Source: Eulemur rufifrons
Taxonomy: Eukaryota > Chordata > Mammalia > Primates > Lemuridae
Length of the DNA: 64,000 nucleotides
NCBI RefSeq assembly: GCF_041146395.1
Contig: NC_090989.1
Location: forward strand, 173,259,501 to 173,323,500
Direction of reading: 5' to 3'
Positions 53,404-64,000 of this stretch are shown in pieces. The notes under the pieces are model-generated. The model saw only the letters and a program-made list of their open reading frames with translations, was not told the DNA's origin and did not search any database. Both the position numbers and the translations under genes were made by a program. Numbering within the stretch: position 1 is the stretch's first letter; each line of letters starts with the position of its first letter.

Positions 53404-53812
53404 TGTTATAGACTGACCTGTGTCCCCCCAAAATTCATATGTTGAAACTCTAACTGCAATGTGACTGTATTTGGAGATAGGGCCTTGGGGAGGTATAAGG
53501 TTAAATGAGGGCATATGGGTGGGGTCCTAATCTGATAGCACTGGTGTGCTTATAAGAAGAGGAAGAGACGCCAGAGAGCTCACACTCTCTCTGTACTGGC
53601 ATAGAGAGAAATGGTCATGTGAAAACACAGCCACAAGATAGCCATCTGCAGGCCAGGAAGAGAGCCCTCACCAGAAACTGAGTTCTTGCTAGAATTCAAG
53701 AAGCCCTTGATCTTGGACTTTTAGCTTCCAGAACCGTGATAATACATTTCTGTTGTATAAGTCACCCAGCCTGTGGTATTTTGTTACGGCAGTCCCTGCT
53801 GACTAATACACT
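53404..53812 (+). mobile_element. MLT1A-type MaLR LTR
   Basis: Near complete: GTGTCCCCCCAAAATTCATA, GGAAGAGAGCCCTCACCAGA, GGTATTTTGTTACGGCAGTC, ending TGCTGACTAATACA. Confidence 0.94.
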
Positions 53813-55911
53813 GTCACTTAGTAATTATAACTTCATAGTCTGAAAAAAAGGTGACATGCTTAATATTAAGGGGTATCACACTAGAAACATAATAGGGCAA
53901 AACAAATCTTTTGGGATCACTCATGTTTTTGAAATGTCTCTCTGTGAGCATGTGTGTGGTAAAATGGCTTTGAAGCCCAATTCATTACAGAGCATTGGGA
54001 AATATCAATTATAAGATATAATCTTTGTCCTCAGCTGCTAGCAGTTTGAACCAAATCTGCCTCAGTTTATATCAACAAAGATTATAACAATACCAAATTG
54101 TATTAAAGAATGGTCTTGGGAAAGAGATGTGGTTTGTCACTTTCAAACAACTCAGAAAAAGAATAGCTAGATAGACAGATACTTATGTACTTGGTAGTTC
54201 TGATATGGTAGAATGTGAACAGGTGGCAAATCTATAAATAGTAAGGAATATAAATATGTTCACTGTACTTTTAACATTTCCTTAGATTTGAAAAATTTCC
54301 AAATAGGGAGTTGGGGGAGAAAGGCTAACAGTACAAGACTAGAAGTCATTTTAGAGGGAATGCCCCAGGCTCCTCTACTGTGACACCTCTCTACTTCTGT
54401 AAGGTTTCAACAAGTGGCTTCACTTCACCTTTGTTTCCATGCTGCAAAATAATGAACCTTCAGAAATTTGATGTGAGGATAAATGGTAACATAGGTAAAA
54501 TGCTGACAGTGGTGCCTGGCATGTAGTAAGTGCTCAATAATAAGTAGTAGAAATAGTAATAAATATGATCATAACTATTATTACTGTTATTATAAGCTAT
54601 TTAAACAACTATAATATTAAACTAGGAAGATCTTAAATACAAAAGGTGGATTCAATTTCATTATTTTTTTTAACTATAGTTCTCAGAGTAAGAAAAAAAT
54701 GAATGCCTTTTAAGAGCAAAAATCAACATTACAATGGCCCCCTTACCCAACTGCTATAAATTGAATTTGAGATTTGAGATAGGCAGAAATCTTTAATTTT
54801 TTCCCACCTGGCACATAACTTCCTTTACTACCTCCTGCCCCAAGCATTCATACAACAAATACCTCCTTAAACCCTCAGGTCTCTCATCATTAGCCAACCC
54901 ACACCAAATTTAGGGTATCTCCAACAATACAAGTCATGCTTCCATCCCTATTGCACTGGACTATACGAGGTGTATCAGTTCCTATTTGTTTGACTTCTGG
55001 TTTTACTATTGCCTTGTGCTTTCAAAGATTTCAAACTCAGCAGGGCCACTGGGAGAGAGGAAGTCAAATGAAGTGCTCACTATGCACAGTTGATCACATG
55101 AGCACCTTGCTACTGAAAGAACATAACTGCAGAGACATAGAAGAGACTGCGAAAGCCTTTCCATTTGGAGGCAAAAGACAAAGCAGAGCACTTGTGTTAC
55201 CCTTCACTGGCGCCTCCCTCTGCATCTTAGTCACCCCACTTTCCTCCCACTCCCGCAAAAGCAGGGGAATAGGTACATGAAAGGTTTTATCAAAAGATAG
55301 AGAAGTCAGAAGGAGAAATGAAATTGCTTGTGTTCAGTTTCAGAGGACCTATTACAAAACTATATATATTTAGAATAAAGCCAAATGGAGAATTAAGATA
55401 AAACTAAGTAGTACAAAGTTTAGTAAGTCCCTTTCAATACATGCATTTGTGATTTTAACAACATTTCATCCACAGTTGATAGATTTCTTATTTGTTCTTC
55501 TAATAAATTTGTACGCAGAACCATCTCAGTGGACAAAAATAAATAAATCTCTGTACATAATGTAGAAATTGGTGCTAAGTTTCCACTTATATATTTAAAA
55601 TATACAGGGTATATTTGTATTTTTTAACATTTTCCCATAGGAAATTTTGTTCTATTTTACTTCTAAGTAAAACAGACTCCAGCAATAAGCTGCATAATGT
55701 TTTCTATTACAACCTAAACAATATTTTAGGTGGTAAACTCTCTCTCATAAATGCTATTTTTGTTGACACACTATACAAGTCATTAAGTATCTAAGCCCAG
55801 AATTGAAATGTTAGAATGCTACTCTGACAGGACACCATGGACCTCTTCTTAATATTATAGCACTTAGCAGAACCAGGTTTCAATAGATGGTTTAATTTTT
55901 TTAATTCCCGT
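53813..55911. other. intron sequence with one MIR
   Basis: A forward MIR 3' part lies near 54430-54550 (GTGCCTGGCATGTAGTAAGT, GCTCAATAATAAG). The frame at 54936-55280 is unrecognised. The rest is AT-rich. Confidence 0.4.
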
Positions 55912-57300
55912 TAAAGATGGTAGAGTGACCACCTATGTTTATCTTCTCTCTTCCCTAAGATCCCAGGAAAAACAAAAGATACAAACTCACAAGAGCAAAG
56001 AACAGAAGTGGAGGCATCGGCAGTTGAGAGACATTCGACAGTCTTTTGAAAGATGGAAAGCAAGTGGATGAGGAGTGACTTATTGAGACAGACAGAAGTG
56101 GACACTGAGGAGGAGACACTGATTCACTTCCATGGACCTCAAGGCGCTTCAAGGCATGGGGCTGAAAGCAGGAGGCCTGCCTGACCGTGAGTGTGCCCAA
56201 AAATAAGTCCCTAGTCACCAAGTCCCATCCATATTCAGAGATCTCTCACTTTCATACTGGGGGAAAGTCTCCAATATGAAAGAGACCTAAATAAACAAAC
56301 AGAAAAAATAAAAACTAGAGGATAGAGAAATAATGCAAGGAACACACTAGGACCTAAAAGTAGTACCACTCAAAAAGAAGAAGAGGAGGAGGAGGAAGAG
56401 GAAGAGATAATAATTAGCAGATATCTAAAGTTACACATTACCTCCTCATCAGTTTTATTTATTACGTGAAATCTCATAGTTACAAAATGAATACACACAC
56501 ATGTACACACACTTACACAATCTCATTAAATCTTTGCCTATCGGGAAGGGCAAGACAAAGTTTTACAAGGTCATCCATCAAATATCAAAAAAAAAAAAAA
56601 AAAAAACCATAAAATCCACATATCAAATCCAGGTAATAAGGACTCTCAAACAATGCCACTAATCTTTCTGCTATGATACTTCCCAGAGGGAGAACCATGT
56701 GAAGATGCTACAAAATGCTATGATAAAAAATCAATCAGACAATATAAAAGCATTCATGAGAATTTTTAATAGCTAAAATCAATTTTTCCCAAGAAAATAT
56801 CTCAGGAAATTCAAAAGGCAAACATAAAGAGATGGAAATTATGTAAATAAATGGAAAATACTTAAAGGAGCAATCTGGATAGCCCAAAATCCTACATTAG
56901 AGATAAAGAGCAACAACTACAAGAAGCATAGTAAGTATAACACCAAAAAAATATTAATACATGTACCAGATCAGAAGGACTTGAACCCAGTTAGTGCCCA
57001 GCAGCATAGGATGAAGAGAAGACTTACACCAAGGGACAAAATCTCCACAGAATTCAAACTTCTTGAGATATCATGGACAAAAACAAAAAGAAAATTGTGA
57101 AAGATTGGAGAAGCCAAGGGAAAAAAATATTAACATGTGGGAAAAAAACAATTTTAGTATACTGCTCAAAAGCAACACTGTATGCTAGAAACCAATGGAA
57201 TCATGCTTTTAAAACTCTCAAAAAGACTTTGACACCCAAGAAAACTATCAGTAGAGTGTGAGACAGAAAATATCTCAGATACTTCTTCAAAAACTTTTAT
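55912..57300 (+). mobile_element. ancient LINE (L1M/HAL1-like) 5' part
   Basis: Begins TTAAAGATGGTAGAGTGACC, then AAGATCCCAGGAAAAACAAA and further on AAATCTCCACAGAATTCAAA. The reading frame at 57073-57261 is in this material. The family assignment is tentative. Confidence 0.55.
56372..56407 (+). repeat. purine-rich simple repeat
   Basis: AAGAAGAAGAGGAGGAGGAG followed by more GA-rich triplets. Confidence 0.85.
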
Positions 57301-57540
57301 TTACATTTAACACAATTGTTTAAGAATTTACTACAGGATATGCAGTAGCAAAATAAAGGAGTTAGAAGGAGAGAGACATGGGACCCAGAACATGAGGTGG
57401 ACCCAGAACAATGCAAAAGAGGTGGAAATGAAGCCCCATGGTCATTATTTCAACTAGCCAGAATAGGACAGGAAGCTGGAATGGAGATCTCTGGAATGGA
57501 ACGGAATATGATAAAATGCATAAGCTAAAAACATTTACAC

Positions 57541-60100
57541 ATGGGGGACAGGATCAAGATGGTCAACTAGACACAGGTAGTATGTGCCTCCTCCACGGAG
57601 AGGAACCAGATGGTAAGCAGAGTCTCACATTTTGAATAGATTGCCTAAGAGAGAATGCTAGGATTCACCAGGAAAATGATGAGAAGTCACCAAAACTGAG
57701 TAAGTGGAGGGTTCAGGGCAACTTGCCCAGCCAGGCGCTGGCTAGCAGCCAAGAGAAATATGGGGAAACAGTATGAGAGAAGCCCCAGGGCTCTACTCTC
57801 CAAGGTGAGCTTTTATGATATTGACTACAAGAGAATCCCCCAACCCATGCAGGTCTCAGTCCTAACAGAGGGAGCTGTTTGGAGATTGTACATAGACACT
57901 GTTGCACAAAGGGAACTCACGCAGAATCCCATAGGCATCAGAGCCTACAGCAGCCTGAGCCAGCTGCTGTTCTGAGATCCTAGATATTGGGGAACTGTAG
58001 GGGCACCTGTAACCACTGCATGGCTCTGAGAAGGGATAGAGAAGCCTGGGTGCACCCACACACCTCTGGGAAGGTCCCCACCACCCTGATGTGGGCTGCA
58101 GGCAAGACTGAGACATGTACAGACAGCATTTTCCACAGTTTCTCGCCCATGCTGCCTGCCTGGTCGCAGGTGCACAGCACCATTTGTGAGTTTGACACTG
58201 GACAGTGCCCCCACCCTTGGGCTGGGTTTGGGCTTGACAGGGCTGCAGCCCCCACCTGGCTGGGAAGGGCAGGGAAACCAGGCTCTCCAGCACACATCTG
58301 GGACAGTGCCTACCATCCTGCAGCCAGCTGCTGTGGGACCGAGTCTCAAGTGAACTGCACTCCCCACAAGTCTCCTGCCAGCACAGCCAGCCTGAGAAGG
58401 GCCCCACCTCTCTGGTCATAGGCCCAGGGCACCATTTTGGGAGTTTGAATCCAGGCAGCGCCCCACCCTCAGGCTGCATTCAAGCAGATACAGCTTTGCC
58501 CAGTTGAGGAGGGACGGGGCATCCAAGCTCTCCTACGCAAACCTAGGACAATTCCCACCACCCTGCTACAGACTAAAGAGACTGAGATGCAAGTGGACGG
58601 TATTCCCTCCAGCATCTTGCCCACAGTGTGTGCCTGGAAGAGGTCCCACTCTCTCTAGTCATAGGCCCAAGGTTCCAGTTGGGGAGTTTAAAGCTGGAAG
58701 GAATGTGGAGATGGGGACCTTCCCTCCTCCGACCACCCAATGCTGTGGACATAGGCACTTCTGCTCCCAAGCACAAGCTTTTGGTGCAGATGAGTGGCGA
58801 GACAAGCAGTTCTAGGCTTTCGGGGGGAATACACCGCTAATGGTACTCTACTCACCATGCTCAGGTTCTGCACTGAATGTGCAATCATTCCCCTCCTCTC
58901 CCAGACAGGCAGTGTTTCTGCAGCTGTCCCAGAGTGGGGATCTCAGCTCCTGGGCCTCTTCGTCACTGGATCCACAACCAGTGTTCCCTAGCACCCACCT
59001 GGACTGCAGCAGCTTAAGGAGACCAGTGTGTCCCAGGGGAACTATGGGTCTCAGAGAGCTTAGGCATTCAGGGTGGACCACTTCTAGCTGAGAAGGCACA
59101 GCAGAAGGCCCTTTAGGATAAAGCAGACCAGGGTACCATTTCCCCTCCATTCGGGGCCTTCTCTTCCTCCCCTCCTCCACCCACTGCTGCTGAGGAAGCT
59201 GTGGCTGTTTCCACTTGGGACCAGTGAGGGTTCCACAAGGGAAGATTAAAACAGGGCACTTAGGTTCTCTGTTAGAGGCAGGGCAGCTACTCCTATCATA
59301 CCCGGGATTCCATGGAGCTTGGGGTGCACTTCCTTCCTTCTAAAAAGCCACAGCAAGTGTGCTTTCATGTTCCCCAAGGACTAAAGCTACCACCTATGCT
59401 GATGGAGGGTGGGGCTAGCTGAGATGCCTGTCTCTTCTGGGAGAAGCCCACCCTCCTTGGAGGCAAGTCCCTGGCACAACCACACCTCCCCCACCGGAGC
59501 ATCTTAGCCACAGCCCACAGCCAGTCTGGTAGCCCTGCATGCAGGAGGCTGAGCTGCCCCCACCACCTGTGCTGCAGCTGGGTCAAGGTGGGAGCTGAGA
59601 ATCTGGGCACTTTTGTGCCCACAAAGGACAGAGACCACTGTCACTGCTGAGAGAAGGAGGTGTGTATAGCATGTATGTCTGACAGCTGCCTGCCTCTGCT
59701 AATCTTGTTAAGAGGGGCTTGCCCCTCCTGTTGCAGGCTCACAGTGCATCCACCCCTCTCTTGCCTAAGCATTCTTCTGGAGCTGGAGAGCACCCCACCC
59801 CTCACTATCACAGCCAGCACCTGAACTCAGGTAGGCTTCAGGGCAAGTTTGCCAGCCCAGTCTCATTCTATTCCCTCCATCTAAGGGCCTGGGAACCAGG
59901 GATTTACCTAACCTAGTCCACCACCACTGGCACCTGAACACTGTCTCCCAGGGGTCTGAGGTCCAACTGACCCAAACTGCCAGGCAACACCACAGTGAGA
60001 ACCTACCTATATGAGCTGAAAGTCAGCATACCTCCCCTTCTCTACACTGAGCAGCAGAGTTCCCAGCAAAGGAGAATAGGTGAACCACAAAGCTATCTAT
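57541..60100 (+). mobile_element. GC-rich L1 5' UTR
   Basis: Opens with GGGGGACAGGATCAAGATGG, the usual L1 5' start form, and stays GC-rich for 2.5 kb up to ORF1-like A-rich sequence. It includes diverged tandem units at about 58046-58760. Overlapping frames on both strands (57862-58479, 57987-58421 and others) are by-products of GC-rich composition, not genes. Confidence 0.8.
58046..58760 (+). repeat. three diverged tandem units of about 230-250 bp in the L1 5' region
   Basis: Anchor phrases recur in order: ACCTCTGGGAAGGTCCCC (58062), ACATCTGGGACAGTGCCT (58294), ACCTAGGACAATTCCCAC (58541); and CACCATTTGTGAGTTTG (about 58178), CACCATTTTGGGAGTTTG (58431), TTCCAGTTGGGGAGTTTA (58673). Confidence 0.75.
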
Positions 60101-61720
60101 GCTGAGATGAGGAAAGAGGTCCCAGATGAAAAGGAATGATTGATAAAAAAAAAATTGAAAACCACAATAAACCAAAAAAAATTCAAGACGTGAATGAAAA
60201 ATTCACTAAAGAGAAATAATTTTAAAAAATAACAACTTCAGGAAATAAAATAGTCATTTAGGGAATTTGAAAATACACTGGAAAGTCATAACAATAGACT
60301 AAACCGAGGAAAATAAGGAATTTCAGAACTTCAAGACAAGGCTTTAAACTAAACTATTCCATAAGATCTAGAAGAAAGGAATCCTCCTTAACTTATTCTA
60401 CAAAAACAGTATCACCCTGATATCAAAGTCAGGAAAGGACACACATAAAAAGAAAACTACACACCAATATCCTTCATGAACACAGATGCAAAAATCCTCA
60501 ACAAAATACTAGTAAACTGAATCCAATAGCACATTAAAAAAATAACTCACCATGATCAAGTGGGTTTTATCCCAGGGATGCAAGGATGGTTCAACATACA
60601 CAAATCAATAAATGTGATCCACCACATAAACAAAATTAAAAACAAAAATCATATGATCATTTTAATAGATGTATAAAAAGCATTCAATCAAATCTAGCAT
60701 CCCTTCATGAAAACCCTTAGCAAAGTAGGCCTAGAAGGAACATACCACAAAATTATAAAAGCCATATATGACAAATCCACAGTCAACATCATACTGAAGG
60801 GGTAAAGTTGCAAGCATTCCCCCTAAGAACTGGGACAAGACAAAGATGCCCACTTGTCACCACTTCTATTCAACATAGTACTGTAATTCCTAACCAGAGC
60901 AATCAGGGAAGAGAGAGGAATAAAGGGCACCCCAGTCATAAAAGAGTAAGTCAAATCTATCTACGTTTGCCAATGATATGATCTTATACAAAGAAAACAC
61001 TAAAGATTCCTCCAAAAATCTCTTAGAATTGATAAATGAATTCAGTAGAGCCTCAGGTTACAAACTCAACGTACACAAATTGGTAGCTTTTCTATACACT
61101 AATAACAACCAAGCTAAGAATCAAATCAAGAACTCAATCCCATTTACCCATTTATAATAGCTGCAAAAAAAAAAAAAAAATTCTTAGAATATACTTAACC
61201 AAGGAGGTGAAAGACCTCTACAAGGAGAACTATAAAACACTGATGAAAGAAATCATAGATGACATAAACAAATGAAAAAGCATTCCATGCTCATGGATTG
61301 GAAGAATCAATATTGTTAAAATCTCCACACTGCCCAAAATAATCTACAGATTCAGTGCAATTCCTATAGAAATATCAAAGACATTTTTTCACAGAATTAG
61401 GAAAAAAACCCTAAAATTCATATGAAACCAAAAAAGAGCACAATAGGCAAAGCAATACTAAATAAAAAGAACAAATCTAGAGGCATTACATTACCCAACT
61501 TCAAATTAGTCTGCAAGGCAACAGTAACCAAAACAGCATAGTACTGTATAAAAGTAGACACATGACCAATGGAATAGAATAGAGACAGAATTACAACCAA
61601 ATACCTACAATCAACTGAGCCTCAACAAAGTAGACAAAAGCATACACTGGAGAAAGGACACCCTATCCAATAAATGGTACTGGAAACATTGGATAGCCTC
61701 ATGCAGAAGAATGAAGCTGC
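60101..61720 (+). mobile_element. L1 ORF1 start remnant joined to ORF2 reverse-transcriptase region
   Basis: 60110-60370 is A-rich ORF1-like. Near 60375 it changes to the ORF2 block GGAATCCTCCTTAACTTATT, then ACCAATATCCTTCATGAACA, GATCAAGTGGGTTTTATCCC and CACCACTTCTATTCAACATA, ending at ATGCAGAAGAATGAAGCTG. Most of ORF1 and the ORF2 endonuclease are missing. Many stops. Confidence 0.88.
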
Positions 61721-62624
61721 TTTGAAATTTCCAGTGGGTATAGCCACAGACAGCTTTAGGGATGTCAATTTCCAGATTATCCTCCATACACTTTTGTTGA
61801 ATTGTGCCAATGATGGAGACATTTGCCTGCTCTCAAGACCCACCTTGCCTTCTCCCATTTTATAAACAAAAGAATAATTTTTGTGCAACCTATATCTTAC
61901 TATGGTACTAGAAGTAAACATTTCTGGATTAACACACAATAAAAAGAGCTTAAAATTGTGGTGTCATCAAAAGCTACCCCAAAAGTCATTTCATTAAAAG
62001 ATGAAATCCCAATAAAGTTTTATTAATGAGAAAGAAATTTAGATGTCAACTTAAAATGTACAAAGGGACTCAGAGGTGTAAAGCCCACTACACTACCCCA
62101 TGTCTTCCTAGGAGCTTGTGATGGATTGCTAGAGCACAATGAATGGTATCACATAGGGAGAGCAAGAGCTGAGCTTCATAGTCACTAAACTGAGTGTTAC
62201 CAAACCTACTTATACCATTTGTAGCACAAATGGAATTACGTGACCTAATTTAATATTATGTAAACCAAGAGAGTTGCTTCTCCAAAAAGGAATCCAAATG
62301 CTTGGAAAGACCCAAAAACAAATTGTGGAAAATGCAGTCAACTGAGGCGTGGGCAAAACAAGCATAAAAGGGAGGGACGAAGTTTTTTTTTTTTTTTTTA
62401 ATTCTATAAGGCTTCACAAGGGTCTAAGGTCCACACTTCATTTTAACAAAAAACTTGGAATGCGGAGATGACAAAGAATAAATGAGCTTTATGGAAGCAA
62501 GACCATATGAAACTGAGATATTAGATCCATGCTTAAAGCAAAGACCTTGATCTTACATCAAATGATTGGTAAATGCATGTACATTTATGGGTATTAAGTT
62601 CAAATAAAATATTTAAGGCATGTA
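61721..62624. other. unassigned sequence between L1 pieces
   Basis: No repeat family recognised; contains a T-run at 62383-62399. Confidence 0.35.
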
Positions 62625-63172
62625 TGATGGTTAATTTTAAGAGTCAATTTGAATGGATTAAGGAATACCTAGAAAGCTGCTAACATATTGTTTCTGGATT
62701 GTGTCTGTGAGGATATTTCAAGAGGACAATGGCAGGTGAGTCAGCAGACTAAGGGGGAAGATCTGCCTCAATGTGGACAGACACCATACAATCAGCTGGG
62801 GACCTGGACAGAACAAAAATGCAAAGGAAGGGTGAATTCTCTCCCTGTCTTTCCTGGATTTGAACACCCTTTTATTCCTACCCATGGACATCAGAACTCC
62901 AGATTCTCTGGCCTTTGGACATTGAGGACTTACACCAGTGGCCTCTGGGTACTCAGGCCTTCAGCCTTGAACTGAGAATTACACCATGGGCTTCCCTGGT
63001 TCCATGGCCTTTGGACTTGGACTGAGCCATGCTACGGGCATCCCAGGGTCTCCAGCTTGCAGACAGCCTGACTTCTCAGCCTCCGTAATTACAGGAGCCA
63101 ATTCCCCTAATAAATCCCTTCTCATCTATCCTATTGGTTCTGTCTCTCTGGAGAACCCTAATATTGCATGTT
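62625..63172 (+). mobile_element. MLT2-like ERVL LTR
   Basis: TGATGGTTAATTTTAAGAGT start, TGGATTGTGTCTGTGAGGAT, GTCTCCAGCTTGCAGACAGC, and TCTCTGGAGAACCCTAATAT end, the forward form of the LTR at 48318-49001. Non-coding. Confidence 0.8.
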
Positions 63173-63911
63173 TAATTTTTTTTAATAATACCTTCTCTAA
63201 ATGACTTTTTCTGCTAACCAGACAACTATTGGTTTCAATCACCTAGATAAGAGAGCATCTATTAAAATAAAAAGTCACGGTTAACTTCAGCTCAGTCATT
63301 CTCAAAAGGGACTCTTTTCTACCCTAATTGGGGTGTTACTGCAATACAATTCTGACACTACCTAGAGTTACTGCAGATCCCACAGATAAAGGGCAAAATC
63401 CTCCACAAGAATGACCCCACTTCAGATGCCACCTGAACTTCTGACCAATTTAGCTAAAAATTCAGGGGTTCCCACAGCCCCTCACCTTTGATAATTCACT
63501 AGAATGACACACCAACTCAGCAAAGCTCTATACTTACAGTTGCAATTTTATTATAAACGATTCACAGAGCGCAAGGTCTGGAAGAGTCCTAGATGTGGAA
63601 CTTCCACACCCTCTCCCCCTTGGATTCAGGATGTGACACCCTCCTGGAACATCAACCAGGAAGCTCCACCAAGCTTTGGTATCCAAAGTTTTTATCAGGA
63701 TTTCATTACTTAGGCGTGACTAAATCACCAGCCATGTGACTGAGCTCAGTCTCTGGCTCCCTTCCTCTCTGGACACTCCAACCCTCTAATCCCATGCTGA
63801 GTCTTTCTGGTGACCTGCTCCCACCTGAAGCTGCATAGGGATCCACTGTGATGTACCTTAGTAGTATAACAAAGACACTCCTACCACTCAGCAAATTCTA
63901 AGGGTTTTAAA
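63173..63911. other. unassigned intron sequence
   Basis: No repeat or coding signal recognised; the short frames at 63504-63894 overlap on both strands. Confidence 0.3.
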
Positions 63912-63923
63912 AATTCTGTCCCA

Positions 63924-64000
63924 GGCATGATTAAATTAAAAAGCTTCTGCACAGCCAAAGAAACAGTCCAGAGAATAAACAGACCACCTACAGAATGGGA
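63924..64000 (+). mobile_element. L1 ORF2 fragment running off the right edge
   Basis: AAAAAGCTTCTGCACAGCCA and GACCACCTACAGAATGGG are the well-known ORF2 C-terminal block. Continues beyond the window. Confidence 0.9.

Noticed and set aside
57862..58479. 205-codon minus-strand reading frame, the longest in the window
   Set aside because: It lies antisense within a GC-rich L1 5' UTR, overlaps open frames on the other strand, and has low-complexity composition without a domain.

Overview
This window is mammalian nuclear DNA, almost certainly from a strepsirrhine primate (lemur or loris group). The best evidence is a young full-length Alu at 4941-5302 with the strepsirrhine dimer form, and two young L1 3' ends (8363-8517 and 32738-33884) of the type I associate with lemurs and galagos. 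Older AluJ, L2, MIR, MER20, MLT1/MLT2 and Tigger/hAT copies are those expected in any placental mammal.

The only gene I can support is the 3' part of TAFA4 (FAM19A4) on the minus strand. Three coding exons are visible in transcript order: 43753-43598 (first six cysteines of the TAFA domain), 30066-29942 (last four cysteines) and 23526-23515 (three residues and the stop). The 3' UTR probably runs to about 22810. Phases match across all three exons, and the joined cysteine spacing is exactly that of the TAFA family. The exon with the start codon and signal peptide is not found in 43754-64000 and should lie beyond the right edge. The intron between the last two coding exons begins with GC rather than GT and has a competing GT four bases further on.

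Layout: 1-22.8 kb is DNA downstream of TAFA4, with MER20, MIR, L2, a hAT element nested in L1 sequence, nested MaLR/L1 elements, and several AT-rich non-repeat stretches that may hold regulatory elements. 22.8-23.5 kb is the terminal exon. 23.5-29.9 kb and 30.1-43.6 kb are introns with L2, Alu, MER20, MIR and a compound L1 (31.1-34.7 kb) that combines an inversion with a later L1 insertion. 43.8-64 kb is upstream intron with MLT1, MLT2, L2 and Alu copies, then a GC-rich L1 5' region with diverged tandem units (57.5-60.1 kb) joined to ORF2 remnants.

The remaining open reading frames are short, without recognised domains, and mostly lie in repeats. I found no RNA gene, CRISPR array or multigene system. 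The points most worth checking are the GC/GT tandem donor in TAFA4, the hAT element at 10.6 kb, the tandem units in the L1 5' region, and the direct repeat plus hairpin near 2.1 kb.
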